64,000 nucleotides of DNA from Lepidostoma basale (GCA_022606425.2 JAHDVF020000016.1:5672501-5736500), one strand, 5' to 3'. Positions 57,201 to 61,744 are shown, numbered from the stretch's first letter. The notes: a model not told the origin generated them from the sequence alone. Numbers and translations are program-made.

Positions 57201-59115
57201 TAGTGAATGTCGGGGGTGTAGTTAGAGGTTTCTTGTATAGAGGGGTTTGGGTGTGTGGCGACCCCCTGAAAGAAATGCTCGGCTAGTGTGTGGATGTGTT
57301 CGTCTAAAGTGGGGAGACCCGCCTTTAGGTGATGTTGTGTAATCCTGGTCCAAAAGGGAGCACCCAGTGCAAGCTTGATGACCTAATTTTGCAGGATTTG
57401 GAAATTACGTGTGTGACTCTGAGCTGCGTGGCCCCAGATGGGGGCTGCATAGGTGATTATGGGTCTAATATAGATTTATAAATCAGGAGTTTATTTTCGG
57501 TATTTAGAGAGCTGTTTTTTCCTAACACGGGAAGGAGAGCACCAATGGCTCGTGACGCGGACGTGACTTTATTTCAGATATCTGCTTCCCATGCCTTGGA
57601 GTCCAATGTGACTCCAAGGCATGTAGTTGTGTTAGTCCAAGGGACTGATTGTTAAAAAATAAACAAGTTAAGTTGTAGCAATGTTTTTTTTTTCTTCTAG
57701 GATCGTAATGTGATAACGACGACTGATGCCGAGAGGAAATGCGTCACCCCTGAGGGGCTGCAGGAAAAGATTGATAGGCTCGTGTTCAAGTACTCCAAGG
57801 GTCGCGCATTTGTCCGGGCTTCGGGGACTGAAGACATAGTCAGGGTTTATGCGGAGACATCCACTAAAGAGGTAACACTTAACAAACGTAAATTGAGAAG
57901 TGCTTATCTGTGAAGTGAATAATTTAATACATTACTTAGCCATGGAAAGATTCATGTTGGGTTTCTCACTTAGAGATCATATACCTAACGTGAAGATTAG
58001 AAGAAGCACCAGGGTCACTGATGTAGGGATACGCATTGCGAGGTTGAAGTGGCAGCGGGCTGGTCATGTGTGTCGACGGGATGATGGAAAATGGAGGCAG
58101 AGGGTTACTGAATGGAGGCCAAGGTTTGGCCGGAGACGTGTCGGGACAACCTACCAGGTGGAAAGGGCCTGGAGAGCACTGGTGAGAGATGGCGTGGGGG
58201 TAGAGAGGCTTACGTCCAGCAGTGGATGGAGACGAGCTGACAAAGAGTATGAAAGAGCTGAAAGGGTTGGATGTAGGTGCCAGAATGAGCGGAGTGTCAG
58301 TAAGCTGTCTATTGTATGCGGATGACACTGTCCTACTTACAGGCAACGAGCATGAACTACAAGTCCTGGTGACAAGTATGTATGATGTATGCATGCGTAA
58401 TGATCTGATGATGAATGTTAATAAGTCCAAGGTAATGATGCATATTTTTTTCTTATATATATATGAAGCACTCACTTTGTGATTTAACATTTTAAACTTC
58501 TAAATATAAAATAATAAAACATTTTGTATTCAACCACCGTATGGATAACCACAGATTATAAAAATTTCGTATCAAACTTCATAATTATAATAAACAAATT
58601 GTATAACAGTTTGCACTATATAAGTGTGAATGAAGAGAACTTGGAACAGGTGAGGGAATTTGTATATTTAGGTAGTAAGTTTACAAAGGATGGGCGAGTG
58701 GATAGGGATATTGAAAGAGGGGTTGGGGCAGGCAATAATGTGAATGGTGCACTTAAAAATGTCATCACAAACAAACGCCTATCCAAAAAGATAAAATGGG
58801 CATTACCTTAGACTTTTTCACATTCATCATCAGATCATTTCGCGTGCATACCTCATACATACCAGTCACCAGGATTTGTAGTTTATGCTCGATGTCTGCG
58901 AGTAGGACAATAATTCAAGCAGTCTTTGAAAACAACTATATAAATATACAAACTCATCCACTTGTTTGAGATTTTCACCATTCATGCTATTTTGTATTGT
59001 GTATGTATTATTTTCCTTGCAGGATACCGACTGCTTGGCTGCTGAGGTTGCCCTGGCTGTTTACGAGATGGCGGATGGTGTCGGCAACCCTCCCGACTTT
59101 CCGCAATCATCATAG
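30127..59115 (+). CDS. PGM3: Phosphoacetylglucosamine mutase, 12-exon gene
   Basis: The product interconverts N-acetylglucosamine-6-phosphate and -1-phosphate, the cytosolic step before UDP-GlcNAc synthesis (needed for chitin, glycosylation and O-GlcNAc). Joining exons 30127-30227, 39369-39439, 45399-45531, 47584-47679, 49691-49845, 50928-51130, 52919-53043, 54479-54638, 55648-55805, 56677-56869, 57701-57871 and 59023-59115 gives 1659 nt, that is 552 codons plus TAG, close to the roughly 540 residues usual for the family. All introns are GT-AG and the frame is open throughout. Landmarks are QYGTAGFR (25-32), ITASHN with catalytic Ser68, DGANGVG in exon 6, metal loop D281/D283/D285 in SFDGDGDR, sugar loop EANGHGT (376-382) and phosphate loop RASGTED (504-510). 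There is no signal peptide or membrane segment. An in-frame TAA at 30112-30114 makes ATG 30127 the first in-frame start. Pro is replaced by Leu after TASHN and by Ala before SGTED. The introns are filled with transposons. Confidence 0.96.
30228..30944. other. PGM3 intron 1, first part, no repeats recognised
   Basis: About 700 bp of AT-rich intron without transposon signatures. First-intron regulatory elements could be here but none is recognisable. Confidence 0.35.
30945..31446 (+). mobile_element. L-A C-terminus, well preserved
   Basis: ORF 30955-31224 gives [55 protein letters not shown] small deletion shifts the frame. The end is GGCGTGATGGTTAGTTAG. Lies in PGM3 intron 1, same strand. Confidence 0.85.
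31600..31835 (+). mobile_element. Degenerate L-A fragment
   Basis: GGGTCGCTTAGATTGTTTGG, ATACAGAAATATTGG and AAGAAACTGACATGATCAT follow L-A order, with many changes. Confidence 0.45.
31845..32115. repeat. Dispersed repeat of unknown class
   Basis: CAATGTTCCCATCAGACGTA and CCACAAGAGCTGAACCTC are shared with 25975-26040 and inverted at 260-320, in one case beside a jockey-like fragment. Confidence 0.45.
32120..32855. other. PGM3 intron 1, no recognised feature
   Basis: AT-rich sequence. No family-like ORF. Confidence 0.3.
32860..33262 (-). mobile_element. L-B LINE fragment, diverged
   Basis: In reverse it keeps the [23 protein letters not shown] block, the [16 protein letters not shown] region and the L-B end. 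Several frame breaks. Confidence 0.6.
33315..34330 (-). mobile_element. Longest L-A copy: YADD box to 3' end
   Basis: Minus-strand ORFs cover [40 protein letters not shown] (catalytic YADD), [20 protein letters not shown] (33921-34256), then [15 protein letters not shown] (33727-33930), then [20 protein letters not shown] to SAYPCGETA (33322-33612). Two frame breaks separate them. It is 5'-truncated just before the YADD region at a GCVMSPW motif. Non-LTR retrotransposon; the clade was not assigned. Confidence 0.88.
34331..35395. other. PGM3 intron 1, mostly unrecognised
   Basis: No family-like ORF. A short L-A-like tail (CCCCGTGATGGTTAGTTAG) lies at 35055-35085. Confidence 0.35.
35400..35870 (-). 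mobile_element. Degenerate L-C LINE fragment
   Basis: In reverse it resembles the L-C order: [24 protein letters not shown] codons near 35690-35760 and a SWQTR-like end near 35420. Heavily mutated. Confidence 0.5.
35955..36225 (-). mobile_element. LINE C-terminal fragment, single copy
   Basis: The minus-strand ORF 35977-36192 reads [57 protein letters not shown] stop, the end of another LINE family. Confidence 0.7.
36306..36440 (+). mobile_element. L-A tail with a GC-rich leader
   Basis: CACCGCGTCTCCCGCGGG, GAAGGATGGAGTGCCGCATC, then the L-A end and TTAGTTAA. The same unusual leader plus tail occurs at 46217-46365. Confidence 0.65.
36459..36870. repeat. Foldback element FB copy
   Basis: Left arm AATTGTATATCAATAAAGAC at 36468, right arm ending GAGATACAATTAATCC, outer sequence AATGGGTAAAATCCAGTATT. 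Interior shared with the 23.1-kb copy (GATGGCGCTAGTGTAGAT). Confidence 0.7.
37416..37925 (-). mobile_element. L-A C-terminus, reverse copy
   Basis: Minus-strand ORFs 37733-37921 ([35 protein letters not shown]) and 37434-37736 ([20 protein letters not shown] to SAYSFVETA), separated by one indel, with (TTAG)n at 37416-37430. A young copy. Confidence 0.9.
37926..38255 (+). mobile_element. L-A C-terminus, head-to-head with the previous copy
   Basis: ORF 37943-38236 ([20 protein letters not shown] to SAYPFGETA) starts directly at the 5' end of the reverse copy. The tail is GGCGTGATGGTTAGTTAGTT. Confidence 0.9.
38256..38750. other. PGM3 intron 1, no recognised feature
   Basis: AT-rich sequence without family-like ORFs. 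Confidence 0.3.
38755..39145 (-). mobile_element. L-A C-terminus, degenerate
   Basis: L-A tail and coding blocks in reverse with many frame breaks and a deletion near 39050. It lies 220 bp upstream of PGM3 exon 2. Confidence 0.7.
39369..39439 (+). CDS. PGM3: PGM3 exon 2
   Basis: Follows acceptor tttttcag and ends before gtgagt. It completes codon 34 (Asn) and codes for [17 protein letters not shown], the first conserved helix region of the family. It is only 71 nt long and is recognised by similarity and by phase with exons 1 and 3. Confidence 0.93.
39600..39950 (-). mobile_element. L-D LINE 3' fragment in intron 2
   Basis: In reverse: [13 protein letters not shown] codons, [24 protein letters not shown] codons near 39830-39870. 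Starts 160 bp after exon 2. Confidence 0.65.
39959..40045. repeat. 41-bp tandem duplication
   Basis: GAAAACTATGAGATGGGGCA and GTGAGCACATTGGGATCTT are repeated twice with a third partial start. Confidence 0.88.
40045..40675 (+). mobile_element. L-C LINE C-terminus and likely 3' UTR
   Basis: Plus strand: [20 protein letters not shown] and [17 protein letters not shown], then [23 protein letters not shown] codons. A CT-rich stretch follows, ending in TTCAATAAAGT, probably a LINE 3' UTR. Confidence 0.7.
40792..40832 (+). ncRNA. Conserved two-stem RNA hairpin (copy 2)
   Basis: GAGGCTG (40792-798) pairs with CAGCCTC (826-832), and GGGCG (805-809) with CGCCC (816-820). Relative to copy 1 at 20809, both halves of the outer stem change together. 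CGGGTA follows in both copies. Confidence 0.5.
40960..41060 (+). ncRNA. Hammerhead motif, ACCGGT family, stem III lost
   Basis: Core box CTGAAGA (40968-974), stem II GCTCC/GGAGT and GAAA (990-993) are kept. The stem III site reads ACAATATT and stem I is not recognisable. The family tail (GCACCACAAGTTAAGTG) lies at 41015-41040. Confidence 0.5.
41061..41500. other. PGM3 intron 2, no recognised feature
   Basis: AT-rich sequence. Confidence 0.3.
41520..41750 (+). pseudogene. Tc1/mariner-superfamily transposase N-terminal fragment
   Basis: Open frame from GTG at 41536: [57 protein letters not shown]. This is a helix-turn-helix N-terminus of an insect transposase. It is cut off at about 41750 by the L-D insertion. 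The expected ATG reads GTG. Confidence 0.7.
41750..42175 (-). mobile_element. L-D LINE 3' end in intron 2
   Basis: Reverse complement of 15150-15575 including the AT-rich 3' UTR. Inserted into the transposase fragment. Confidence 0.85.
42180..42700. other. PGM3 intron 2, no recognised feature
   Basis: AT-rich sequence. A SINE-1 tail (TTTTGTTGAACCACTC) follows at 42710-42760 in reverse. Confidence 0.35.
42757..43545 (-). mobile_element. L-E LINE reverse transcriptase C-terminal half
   Basis: The minus strand reads [80 protein letters not shown] and [19 protein letters not shown]. The C-terminal block is in other frames. Tail (GAA)n at 42760. The best L-E copy. Confidence 0.85.
43549..43800 (-). 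mobile_element. SINE family 1, reverse copy plus separate tail
   Basis: Head at 43699 downward (A box TGGCCGAGTGG, B box-like GTTCGATTCCTGG), body to 43549. A SINE-1 tail in reverse lies at 43715-43795. It abuts the L-E copy. Confidence 0.78.
43855..44234. mobile_element. Unclassified 380-bp MITE with 30-bp TIRs
   Basis: The left end TCGTCACCTGAGAGTAAGAG and right end CTTACTCTCAGGTGACGA are inverted copies, 29 of 30 bp matching. No coding sequence inside. Superfamily not assigned. Confidence 0.75.
44400..45245 (-). mobile_element. Internally deleted mariner with intact TIRs
   Basis: TIRs TTAGGTCCTTACATATGAAA at 44400 and the inverse ending 45245, with TA at 44398-44399 and 45246-45247. At 846 bp it lacks about 450 bp of the usual length. 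A 28-bp direct repeat (ATATTTATTTAATCAAAGTA) at 44466-44522 marks the deletion zone. Confidence 0.9.
44513..45073 (-). CDS. Truncated mariner transposase, DNA-binding half only
   Basis: A 186-codon open frame with no stops; the preferred start is the second Met ([20 protein letters not shown]). It contains both helix-turn-helix parts ([40 protein letters not shown]) and the GRP hinge ([19 protein letters not shown]). It also has the first catalytic Asp (IITCDEKW). The other two catalytic residues are deleted and the frame ends PAKPCPIL stop. It cannot catalyse transposition but could still bind TIRs. Resembles the Hsmar1/cecropia group. Lies in PGM3 intron 2, opposite strand, 326 bp before exon 3. 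Confidence 0.8.
   Translation of the reverse strand: MRHSVYKMENLKYRVIYEYEFHRGTSAAETARRINDVYGDGAAKENTVRFWFQRFRSGNFDLQNKPRGRPETKVDNEELKAIVEADPSQTTSELAAGCGVSDKTVLIHLKQIGKVKKLERWVPHELSEANQQTRVDCCVALLNRHNNEGILNRIITCDEKWILYDNWKRLSQWLNPAEPAKPCPIL
45399..45531 (+). CDS. PGM3: PGM3 exon 3 (catalytic serine loop)
   Basis: Acceptor cattgtag, donor gtaact. It codes for [10 protein letters not shown] then [17 protein letters not shown]. Ser68 of TASHN is the phosphoserine of the mechanism. The residue after Asn is Leu (CTG), where the family normally has Pro. A deleted mariner ends about 150 bp upstream. Confidence 0.95.
45535..45900. other. PGM3 intron 3, no recognised feature
   Basis: AT-rich sequence immediately after exon 3. 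Confidence 0.35.
45920..46135. repeat. Imperfect tandem duplication, about 115 bp
   Basis: AACAGTGGATACGTGTAACA and ACGGTGGATTCGTGGAACAT begin two related units, each with ATAAATTAAATA and AACATTATGTGTTATTA. Confidence 0.75.
46217..46365 (+). mobile_element. L-A tail with GC-rich leader
   Basis: Same composite as 36306-36440 (CATCGCGTCTCCCGCGGG, GATGGAGTGCCGCATCAG), then the L-A end. Confidence 0.65.
46573..47035 (-). mobile_element. L-A copy split by SINE family 2
   Basis: L-A tail and coding in reverse to about 46795 (TCCATTTACATCGG), then a SINE, then L-A resumes at 46976 (CTTCTTTTACCATTCTTTC). Confidence 0.75.
46803..46966 (-). mobile_element. SINE family 2, reverse copy
   Basis: Reverse complement of 7185-7355, including the tRNA-like head (CCCTGGATCAGGAGCC) and the body TTAAATCAATGATATTAG. 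Confidence 0.75.
47145..47420. repeat. Foldback with hammerhead-like arm (ACATGT type)
   Basis: The minus arm has the box CCGATGA (47218-47212), a perfect stem II GAAGGT/ACCTTC, GAAA and ACATGT then C (47184). Only U4 of the core is changed. The plus side keeps GATACATGTCG and the flank AATAAACTCAAAAGTGG. Related to 59.6-60.2 kb. Confidence 0.6.
47584..47679 (+). CDS. PGM3: PGM3 exon 4
   Basis: Acceptor ttttctag, donor gtaaga. It codes for a helix ([15 protein letters not shown]) and then VFIGMDSR, equivalent to the usual IGRDTR strand-turn, here with Met and Ser substitutions. The splice phase matches both neighbours. Confidence 0.92.
47750..48720 (+). pseudogene. Mariner transposase fragment split by element FB
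   Basis: Before the insert: [29 protein letters not shown]. After it, ORF 48479-48712 includes [40 protein letters not shown]. These are the N-terminal and hinge parts of a mariner transposase. The catalytic part is missing. Confidence 0.75.
47946..48537. mobile_element. FB element with identical 74-bp terminal direct repeats
   Basis: The segment from GTCCTGTAAACACCTTGATC to GAGATACAATTAAAA occurs at 47949-48022 and again at 48465-48538, identical and in the same direction. GCAGTAA flanks both outer ends as a target duplication in the mariner. Other FB copies have inverted arms instead. Confidence 0.75.
48770..48860 (-). ncRNA. Degenerate hammerhead-like motif
   Basis: On the minus strand CTGAAGG (box with A9 changed), a 15-nt stem II region, GAAA, ACATGT and T. 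Stem I is not clear. Confidence 0.35.
48889..49293 (-). mobile_element. Mariner 5' end fragment
   Basis: ORF 48889-49131 reads [56 protein letters not shown], the first helix-turn-helix and hinge. The right TIR (GGGAAATTTG to CAACCCTCA, 49266-49293) is followed by TA. The left half is absent. Confidence 0.8.
49691..49845 (+). CDS. PGM3: PGM3 exon 5
   Basis: Acceptor tttaatag, donor gtagca. It reads [18 protein letters not shown] and then [13 protein letters not shown], the conserved TTP-LHY segment at the end of domain 1. It ends in GMPTEEG, which continues as YYNKL in exon 6. Confidence 0.93.
49960..50415 (+). mobile_element. L-A C-terminus in intron 5
   Basis: [37 protein letters not shown] codons, [10 protein letters not shown] with frame breaks, [19 protein letters not shown], and an altered tail AAAAGGCGTGATGG. 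Begins about 115 bp after exon 5. Confidence 0.8.
50520..50721 (-). mobile_element. L-A 3' end, reverse
   Basis: ORF 50538-50741: [20 protein letters not shown] to SAYPFGEMA with (TTAG)n at 50520-50532. Its 5' end abuts the hairpin at 50722. Confidence 0.85.
50722..50760. repeat. Perfect 17-bp hairpin
   Basis: CTTTGGATAATCAGTTG and CAACTGATTATCCAAAG are exact inverse copies around CAATA. It lies exactly at the truncation point of the L-A copy, 167 bp before exon 6. Confidence 0.9.
50928..51130 (+). CDS. PGM3: PGM3 exon 6 (domain 2 start)
   Basis: Acceptor tttttag, donor gtaagc. It codes for [13 protein letters not shown], the strand and turn [11 protein letters not shown], and then [14 protein letters not shown]. 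This is the largest exon (203 nt). It is markedly GC-richer than the surrounding intron, as the other PGM3 exons are. Confidence 0.94.
51320..52089 (-). mobile_element. Internally deleted mariner, 770 bp, with TIRs
   Basis: Ends CTTGGGTCATTCATAAAATA (51320) and ACTTTACGAATTACCCTCG (to 52089) are inverted copies over 28 bp, with TA on both sides (51318-51319, 52090-52091). Lies in PGM3 intron 6. Confidence 0.9.
51432..51951 (-). pseudogene. Deleted mariner transposase
   Basis: The 51766-51951 part gives [13 protein letters not shown] and [20 protein letters not shown], the start and second helix-turn-helix, fused by deletion. The 51432-51719 part gives [40 protein letters not shown] with the last catalytic Asp. 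The middle, with the first two catalytic residues, is lost. Confidence 0.8.
52255..52300 (-). mobile_element. L-A tail remnant
   Basis: CTAACCATCACGCTGTCTC and AAAGGGGTAGGC only. Confidence 0.5.
52391..52413. repeat. (AAT)n microsatellite
   Basis: Seven to eight AAT units. Confidence 0.9.
52919..53043 (+). CDS. PGM3: PGM3 exon 7 (metal-binding loop)
   Basis: Acceptor ttgttgcag, donor gtgagc. It codes for [13 protein letters not shown] and [13 protein letters not shown]. Asp281, Asp283 and Asp285 form the DxDxD magnesium-binding loop. All three are present, which supports a functional enzyme. Confidence 0.96.
53085..53934 (-). mobile_element. L-D LINE 3' end split by a pogo-type MITE
   Basis: 53085-53166 (GAGTTTATTATCTCAAAAGA, ATCTATTGAGCACAGGTAAA) and 53864-53934 (ATACCAGGAACGCATGAGAT, GGAAGACAAGATACTC) are consecutive pieces of the L-D end seen unbroken at 26.04-26.20 kb. 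Confidence 0.85.
53167..53863. mobile_element. Pogo-type MITE, 697 bp (copy A)
   Basis: Ends CTGTGAAACCCCTATTTTAC and GTAAAATCCAGGTTTCACTG are inverted, with TA duplications at 53165-53166 and 53864-53865. Interior shared, inverted, with copy B at 55.83 kb. No transposase. TIRs resemble pogo/Tigger ends. Confidence 0.85.
53935..54165 (+). mobile_element. SINE family 1, full copy
   Basis: A box TGGCAGAGTGG (53946-53956), B box GGTTCGATTCC (53990-54000), body GTAGAATTCACGTGACAATA, and tail AGTAATTGGGTCCAAACGAC. Directly abuts the L-D piece. Confidence 0.9.
54479..54638 (+). CDS. PGM3: PGM3 exon 8
   Basis: Acceptor tttctgcag, donor gtaatt. It codes for [16 protein letters not shown] and [16 protein letters not shown], the conserved LIDGDK and VQTAYANG segments of the family. 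Confidence 0.95.
54735..54895 (+). mobile_element. L-A 3' end
   Basis: [20 protein letters not shown] in codon terms, then GGCGTGATGGTTAGTTAGTT. About 100 bp after exon 8. Confidence 0.8.
54935..55177 (+). mobile_element. L-A C-terminal fragment, degenerate
   Basis: [31 protein letters not shown] and [11 protein letters not shown] in broken frames. Confidence 0.7.
55178..55440 (+). repeat. Hammerhead-bearing repeat, ACATGT type
   Basis: Unit from AATCATTGTCATAAAATTTT through ACTGCAACGAGTTGAAG to TTTGATAATGCCTTCGAAGG, GCGAAACATGTC and CTAGAAAACTGACG. Stem II GCCTTCGAAGGGC pairs and GAAA and ACATGT plus C are intact. The core box is TTGATAA. The best representative of this repeat, 208 bp before exon 9. 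Confidence 0.65.
55648..55805 (+). CDS. PGM3: PGM3 exon 9 (sugar-binding loop)
   Basis: Acceptor tttttcag, donor gtaatt. It codes for [20 protein letters not shown] and then ANGHGT. EANGHGT (376-382) is the substrate-sugar loop that distinguishes acetylglucosamine mutases from other phosphohexomutases. Confidence 0.96.
55833..56575. mobile_element. Pogo-type MITE, 743 bp (copy B)
   Basis: Left end CAGTGAAACCCGGATTTTAC; the right end is the inverse of CAGTGGAACCTTTCATGAG. TA at 55831-55832 and 56576-56577. Contains a short L-E fragment at 56325-56392 (CTTCCTCATGAAGTTTACAC). Starts 28 bp after exon 9. Confidence 0.8.
56677..56869 (+). CDS. PGM3: PGM3 exon 10
   Basis: Acceptor tgttccag, donor gtatgt. 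It codes for [23 protein letters not shown] and then [15 protein letters not shown], the end of domain 3 and the DLPNRQLKV-type linker into domain 4. Confidence 0.95.
57085..57540 (-). mobile_element. Jockey-like LINE C-terminal fragment
   Basis: The minus strand reads [75 protein letters not shown], in jockey C-terminal order. Lies in PGM3 intron 10. Confidence 0.75.
57701..57871 (+). CDS. PGM3: PGM3 exon 11 (phosphate-binding loop)
   Basis: Acceptor tcttctag, donor gtaaca. It codes for [16 protein letters not shown] and [21 protein letters not shown] is the phosphate-binding loop of domain 4. The family normally has Pro before Ser; here GCT codes for Ala. Confidence 0.95.
57900..58235 (+). 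mobile_element. L-F-like LINE C-terminus
   Basis: [75 protein letters not shown]. The frame is open, but the copy is truncated at both ends. In PGM3 intron 11. Confidence 0.75.
58225..58985 (+). mobile_element. L-A relative with YADD box, rearranged
   Basis: 58222-58440: [40 protein letters not shown]. 58620-58800: [39 protein letters not shown]. The two parts are separated by a reverse hammerhead-repeat tail (58455-58560). 58800-58985 is an inverted copy of the same block. Confidence 0.78.
58455..58600 (-). repeat. Hammerhead repeat (ACTAGT family) 3' part
   Basis: In reverse it matches 13470-13555 (ATACGGTGGTTGAATAC, AAATCACAAAGTGAGTGC). The ribozyme itself is missing. Confidence 0.55.
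59023..59115 (+). CDS. PGM3: PGM3 exon 12 (C-terminus and stop)
   Basis: Acceptor ttccttgcag. It codes for [18 protein letters not shown] and ends with PPDFPQSS and TAG at 59113-59115. The final helix matches the family C-terminus. Confidence 0.94.
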   Translation, partial: DTDCLAAEVALAVYEMADGVGNPPDFPQSS

Positions 59116-59590
59116 AGTACCCGGAGTATCTACAATCCAGACGAACTGAACATAACCACAATCTCACAAAGTCACCACTCACCGCGGTCGACGTCTGCTG
59201 AATAATTTTTTTTTTTGGAATGATGGAATTCTAAGACCTTCACCGTTCCACTGTATCCGCGGTGTCTGTCTTGTGTATCAATCGTGAAACTTCGCAATCA
59301 ATAGATTTTGCTTTAGCCAGATTTTCATAGGGCTAACACCGCTCACGCTGTGAAATATTTTAATATAATTTTTTCGTACTAACATCGCATAGTTTTATAT
59401 TATGTTTAATTCTGCAATGTTTTTGTAGACTTAAAATATTACGTTTAACGAATAGATAACTTGCCATCTTTGTTTAAAATTATTTTTTACTTAAATACTA
59501 CTCTCGCAATAATGTACGTGGTAATTGCATATCATATTGTTGTGTTATTATTCTAATTGAAAAGTGGACAAAAAAATAAGTTTTAATTTT
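59116..59590 (+). other. PGM3: Probable PGM3 3' UTR
   Basis: AT-rich, repeat-free sequence between the stop codon and the next foldback element. I see no unambiguous AATAAA in it, so the polyadenylation site is not placed. Confidence 0.35.
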
Positions 59591-59730
59591 AGATAAACAC
59601 TGTGGAATTCCATAATAATGATTTTTTTTTAAATTAAAACACTTTTTTTCCACTTTTTAGTTTATTTTTCTCGACATGTTCCGAAGGCTTACACCTTCAT
59701 CATGCGGAGAACGATTAAAGACATTTAAGT

Positions 59731-60142
59731 TTTATTGTTCTCCTGATAATGAAGGTGTAAGGCAGCGGTTCCCAAAATTGTTTGTTCCGTGGACCCCCTG
59801 ATGATTTCTTTTATTTTGAGTAGACCCCCTACTTTCGTAGATTTTTTTTTTTTACGAATTCACCTATTACTATTAAATATGTTTTTGAAGTTGGCACAGA
59901 GAAAAATTAGTCCAACAGAATTTTTTTTTGCTCATTTGTGATCCAATTTTCACAAATGAGCAAAAAATAAAACGAAACATATCCGTTATTATTTCTTATA
60001 ACTTCCAAAGTAATAAAAATGTTTCAGGGACCTCCAAATCAATTTTAATTTTTCACCGACCCCCTGAATGATCCCAGGAACCGTAGGGACCACTTTGGGA
60101 ACCACTGGTGTAAGACCTTTGAAACATGTTGAGAAAAATAAA
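59731..60142 (+). ncRNA. Hammerhead ribozyme split by a hAT MITE in stem II loop
   Basis: Stem I pairs TTTATTGTTCTC (59731-742) with GAGAAAAATAAA (60131-142), 11 of 12 pairs. The box is CTGATAA (743-749), with G8 changed to A. Stem II pairs GAAGGT (751-756) with ACCTTT (60115-120). GAAA (121-124), palindromic ACATGT (124-129) and T130 follow. The MITE at 59763-60107 sits in the GTAAG loop. Confidence 0.6.
59763..60107. mobile_element. hAT-type MITE, 345 bp
   Basis: TIRs CAGCGGTTCCCAAA and TTTGGGAACCACTG, flanked by 8-bp duplications GTGTAAGG/GTGTAAGA (59755-59762, 60108-60115). No coding capacity. Related to 61305-61733. Confidence 0.88.
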
Positions 60143-60194
60143 CTCAAAAGTGCAAAAAAAAGGTGTTTTAATTCATAAAAAAATTCTTCAAATA

Positions 60195-61295
60195 AATTTT
60201 TTATTTCCTCCCAAATAACATTTTTTAAACCCTTTGAAACAGAGTAACACACTTTAACACTATTTTTTTAGTTGATATTTAAATGTTCACTTTTACAGTG
60301 TCAATCACTAAATATGGTTGTTATGTTTAATCAGATATTTTCTTAATTTATTGTCTGTGGGAAAGGTATTAACTGCCCTACCTTAGGGTTATTTTCCGAG
60401 AAACGTGCAAAAAACAAGCAGGTTTTTTATTAATGAAATTTAATTATATACTAATTTTATTTTTTTAAATTACGAAACGTCAAATACTCGGCCGTACACT
60501 TCGCCTGCCCCTTTTAAAACTATCATATGAAGACTTGTGCTCAAGTTTTGATGGCACACGCGCATATCCCTAAAACTTTGTACATTTTAGGTACATTACT
60601 TTTTCTCAAGCCCGTACGTGATACGGGATATCGTAGAATGGTACAGTCAAAGTGAACGTATCACGTACGTTCAAATAGGTAGGGTGGTTAATACCCATAT
60701 ATTGGCCTGGTTTTGGCTGGTGGAAAGGGTAATTAATACCCATTTCAAGAACTCATACCATAAACTGTTGAAAGTCTATTTTTACCCAATTAAAGCGACA
60801 TATTTGTAACATAAGTATGTAAGCTACGTGTGTTAAAAATCACGCAATTCTACCTGCAGACAATATGCTAAGGATATTAGTATTTTTTTTTTTTTCAAAA
60901 ACACATCAAAATTATATGCATTTACCGATATCCAGTTTTGTGAACAAAAAAGGCGTTTAAAAAAAATACACATTTTTTTTAAGCATTTTAAATTATGTAC
61001 TATATTTATATATAAAAAATAATGTATTGTCATTACGCTCAGAAAATCTAAAAGACATTTCAGAACATACCAATTTTCTATATACAAATATATTTAACTT
61101 TTTTTTATCTACATATTTTAATCTAAATGCATGATTTTTGTCGATGATTTGATAGCTAATTGGAAAAATTGTTTTATTAAATTTTACAATTCCGACATGT
61201 TTACAATTCTTCACATTTAAAACATATTTTTTTTGTAATATGCAAAATTCCAATTATAAAACTCGAAATCATCAAATAATTGTCAAATCATGCAT
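60195..61295. other. No recognised feature
   Basis: Very AT-rich sequence downstream of PGM3. Small ORFs only, without domains. Confidence 0.35.
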
Positions 61296-61304
61296 TGTTT
61301 AAAT

Positions 61305-61733
61305 CAGTGGCTCTCAAACTTGTTTGTCCTGTAGGGACCCCCTACTGATTTCTTTTATTTTGTGCAGACCCCCTATTTTCGTAATATTGTTTTTTTTTTT
61401 TTACAAATTCACCTATAACTATCAAATTAGTTTTTGAAGCTGACACAGAGCAAAATTAGGCCACTAGAAAAATGAATCTGGAATTCGTTGTCGACCTCGT
61501 GATCATTTTCACAAATGAGCTTAAAAAAAAAGGTTGTCAACGAAAAATATTCGTTAATATTTCTAATAACTTCCATAGTAATGAAAATGTGTCACAATTT
61601 TTTTTATATTAAACCTTGCGTGGATCCCCTGACGTTGTTCAGGGACCCCTAAATCAATTTTAATTTTCCACGGCCTCCCTGAATGATCTCAGGGATCCCT
61701 AGGGGTCTGTACGGACCACTTTAGGAACCACTG
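61305..61733. mobile_element. hAT-type MITE, 429 bp
   Basis: TIRs CAGTGGCTCTCAAACTTG and CACTTTAGGAACCACTG, duplications GTTTAAAT/TTTTAAAT (61297-61304, 61734-61741). Shares GACCCCCTACTGATTTCTTT-type interior with the 59.76-kb copy. Confidence 0.85.
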
Positions 61734-61744
61734 TTTTAAATTGA

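Larger units (their letters stand above)
59580..60190. repeat. Foldback with hammerheads, interrupted by a hAT MITE
   Basis: Inverted arms: AACACTGTGGAATTCC and TTTTTAGTTTATTTTTCTCG on the left; GAGAAAAATAAACTCAAAAG and GTGTTTTAATTCATAA on the right. The left arm carries a decayed minus-strand core (59668-59710) and the right arm a near-complete plus-strand core. Confidence 0.75.
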
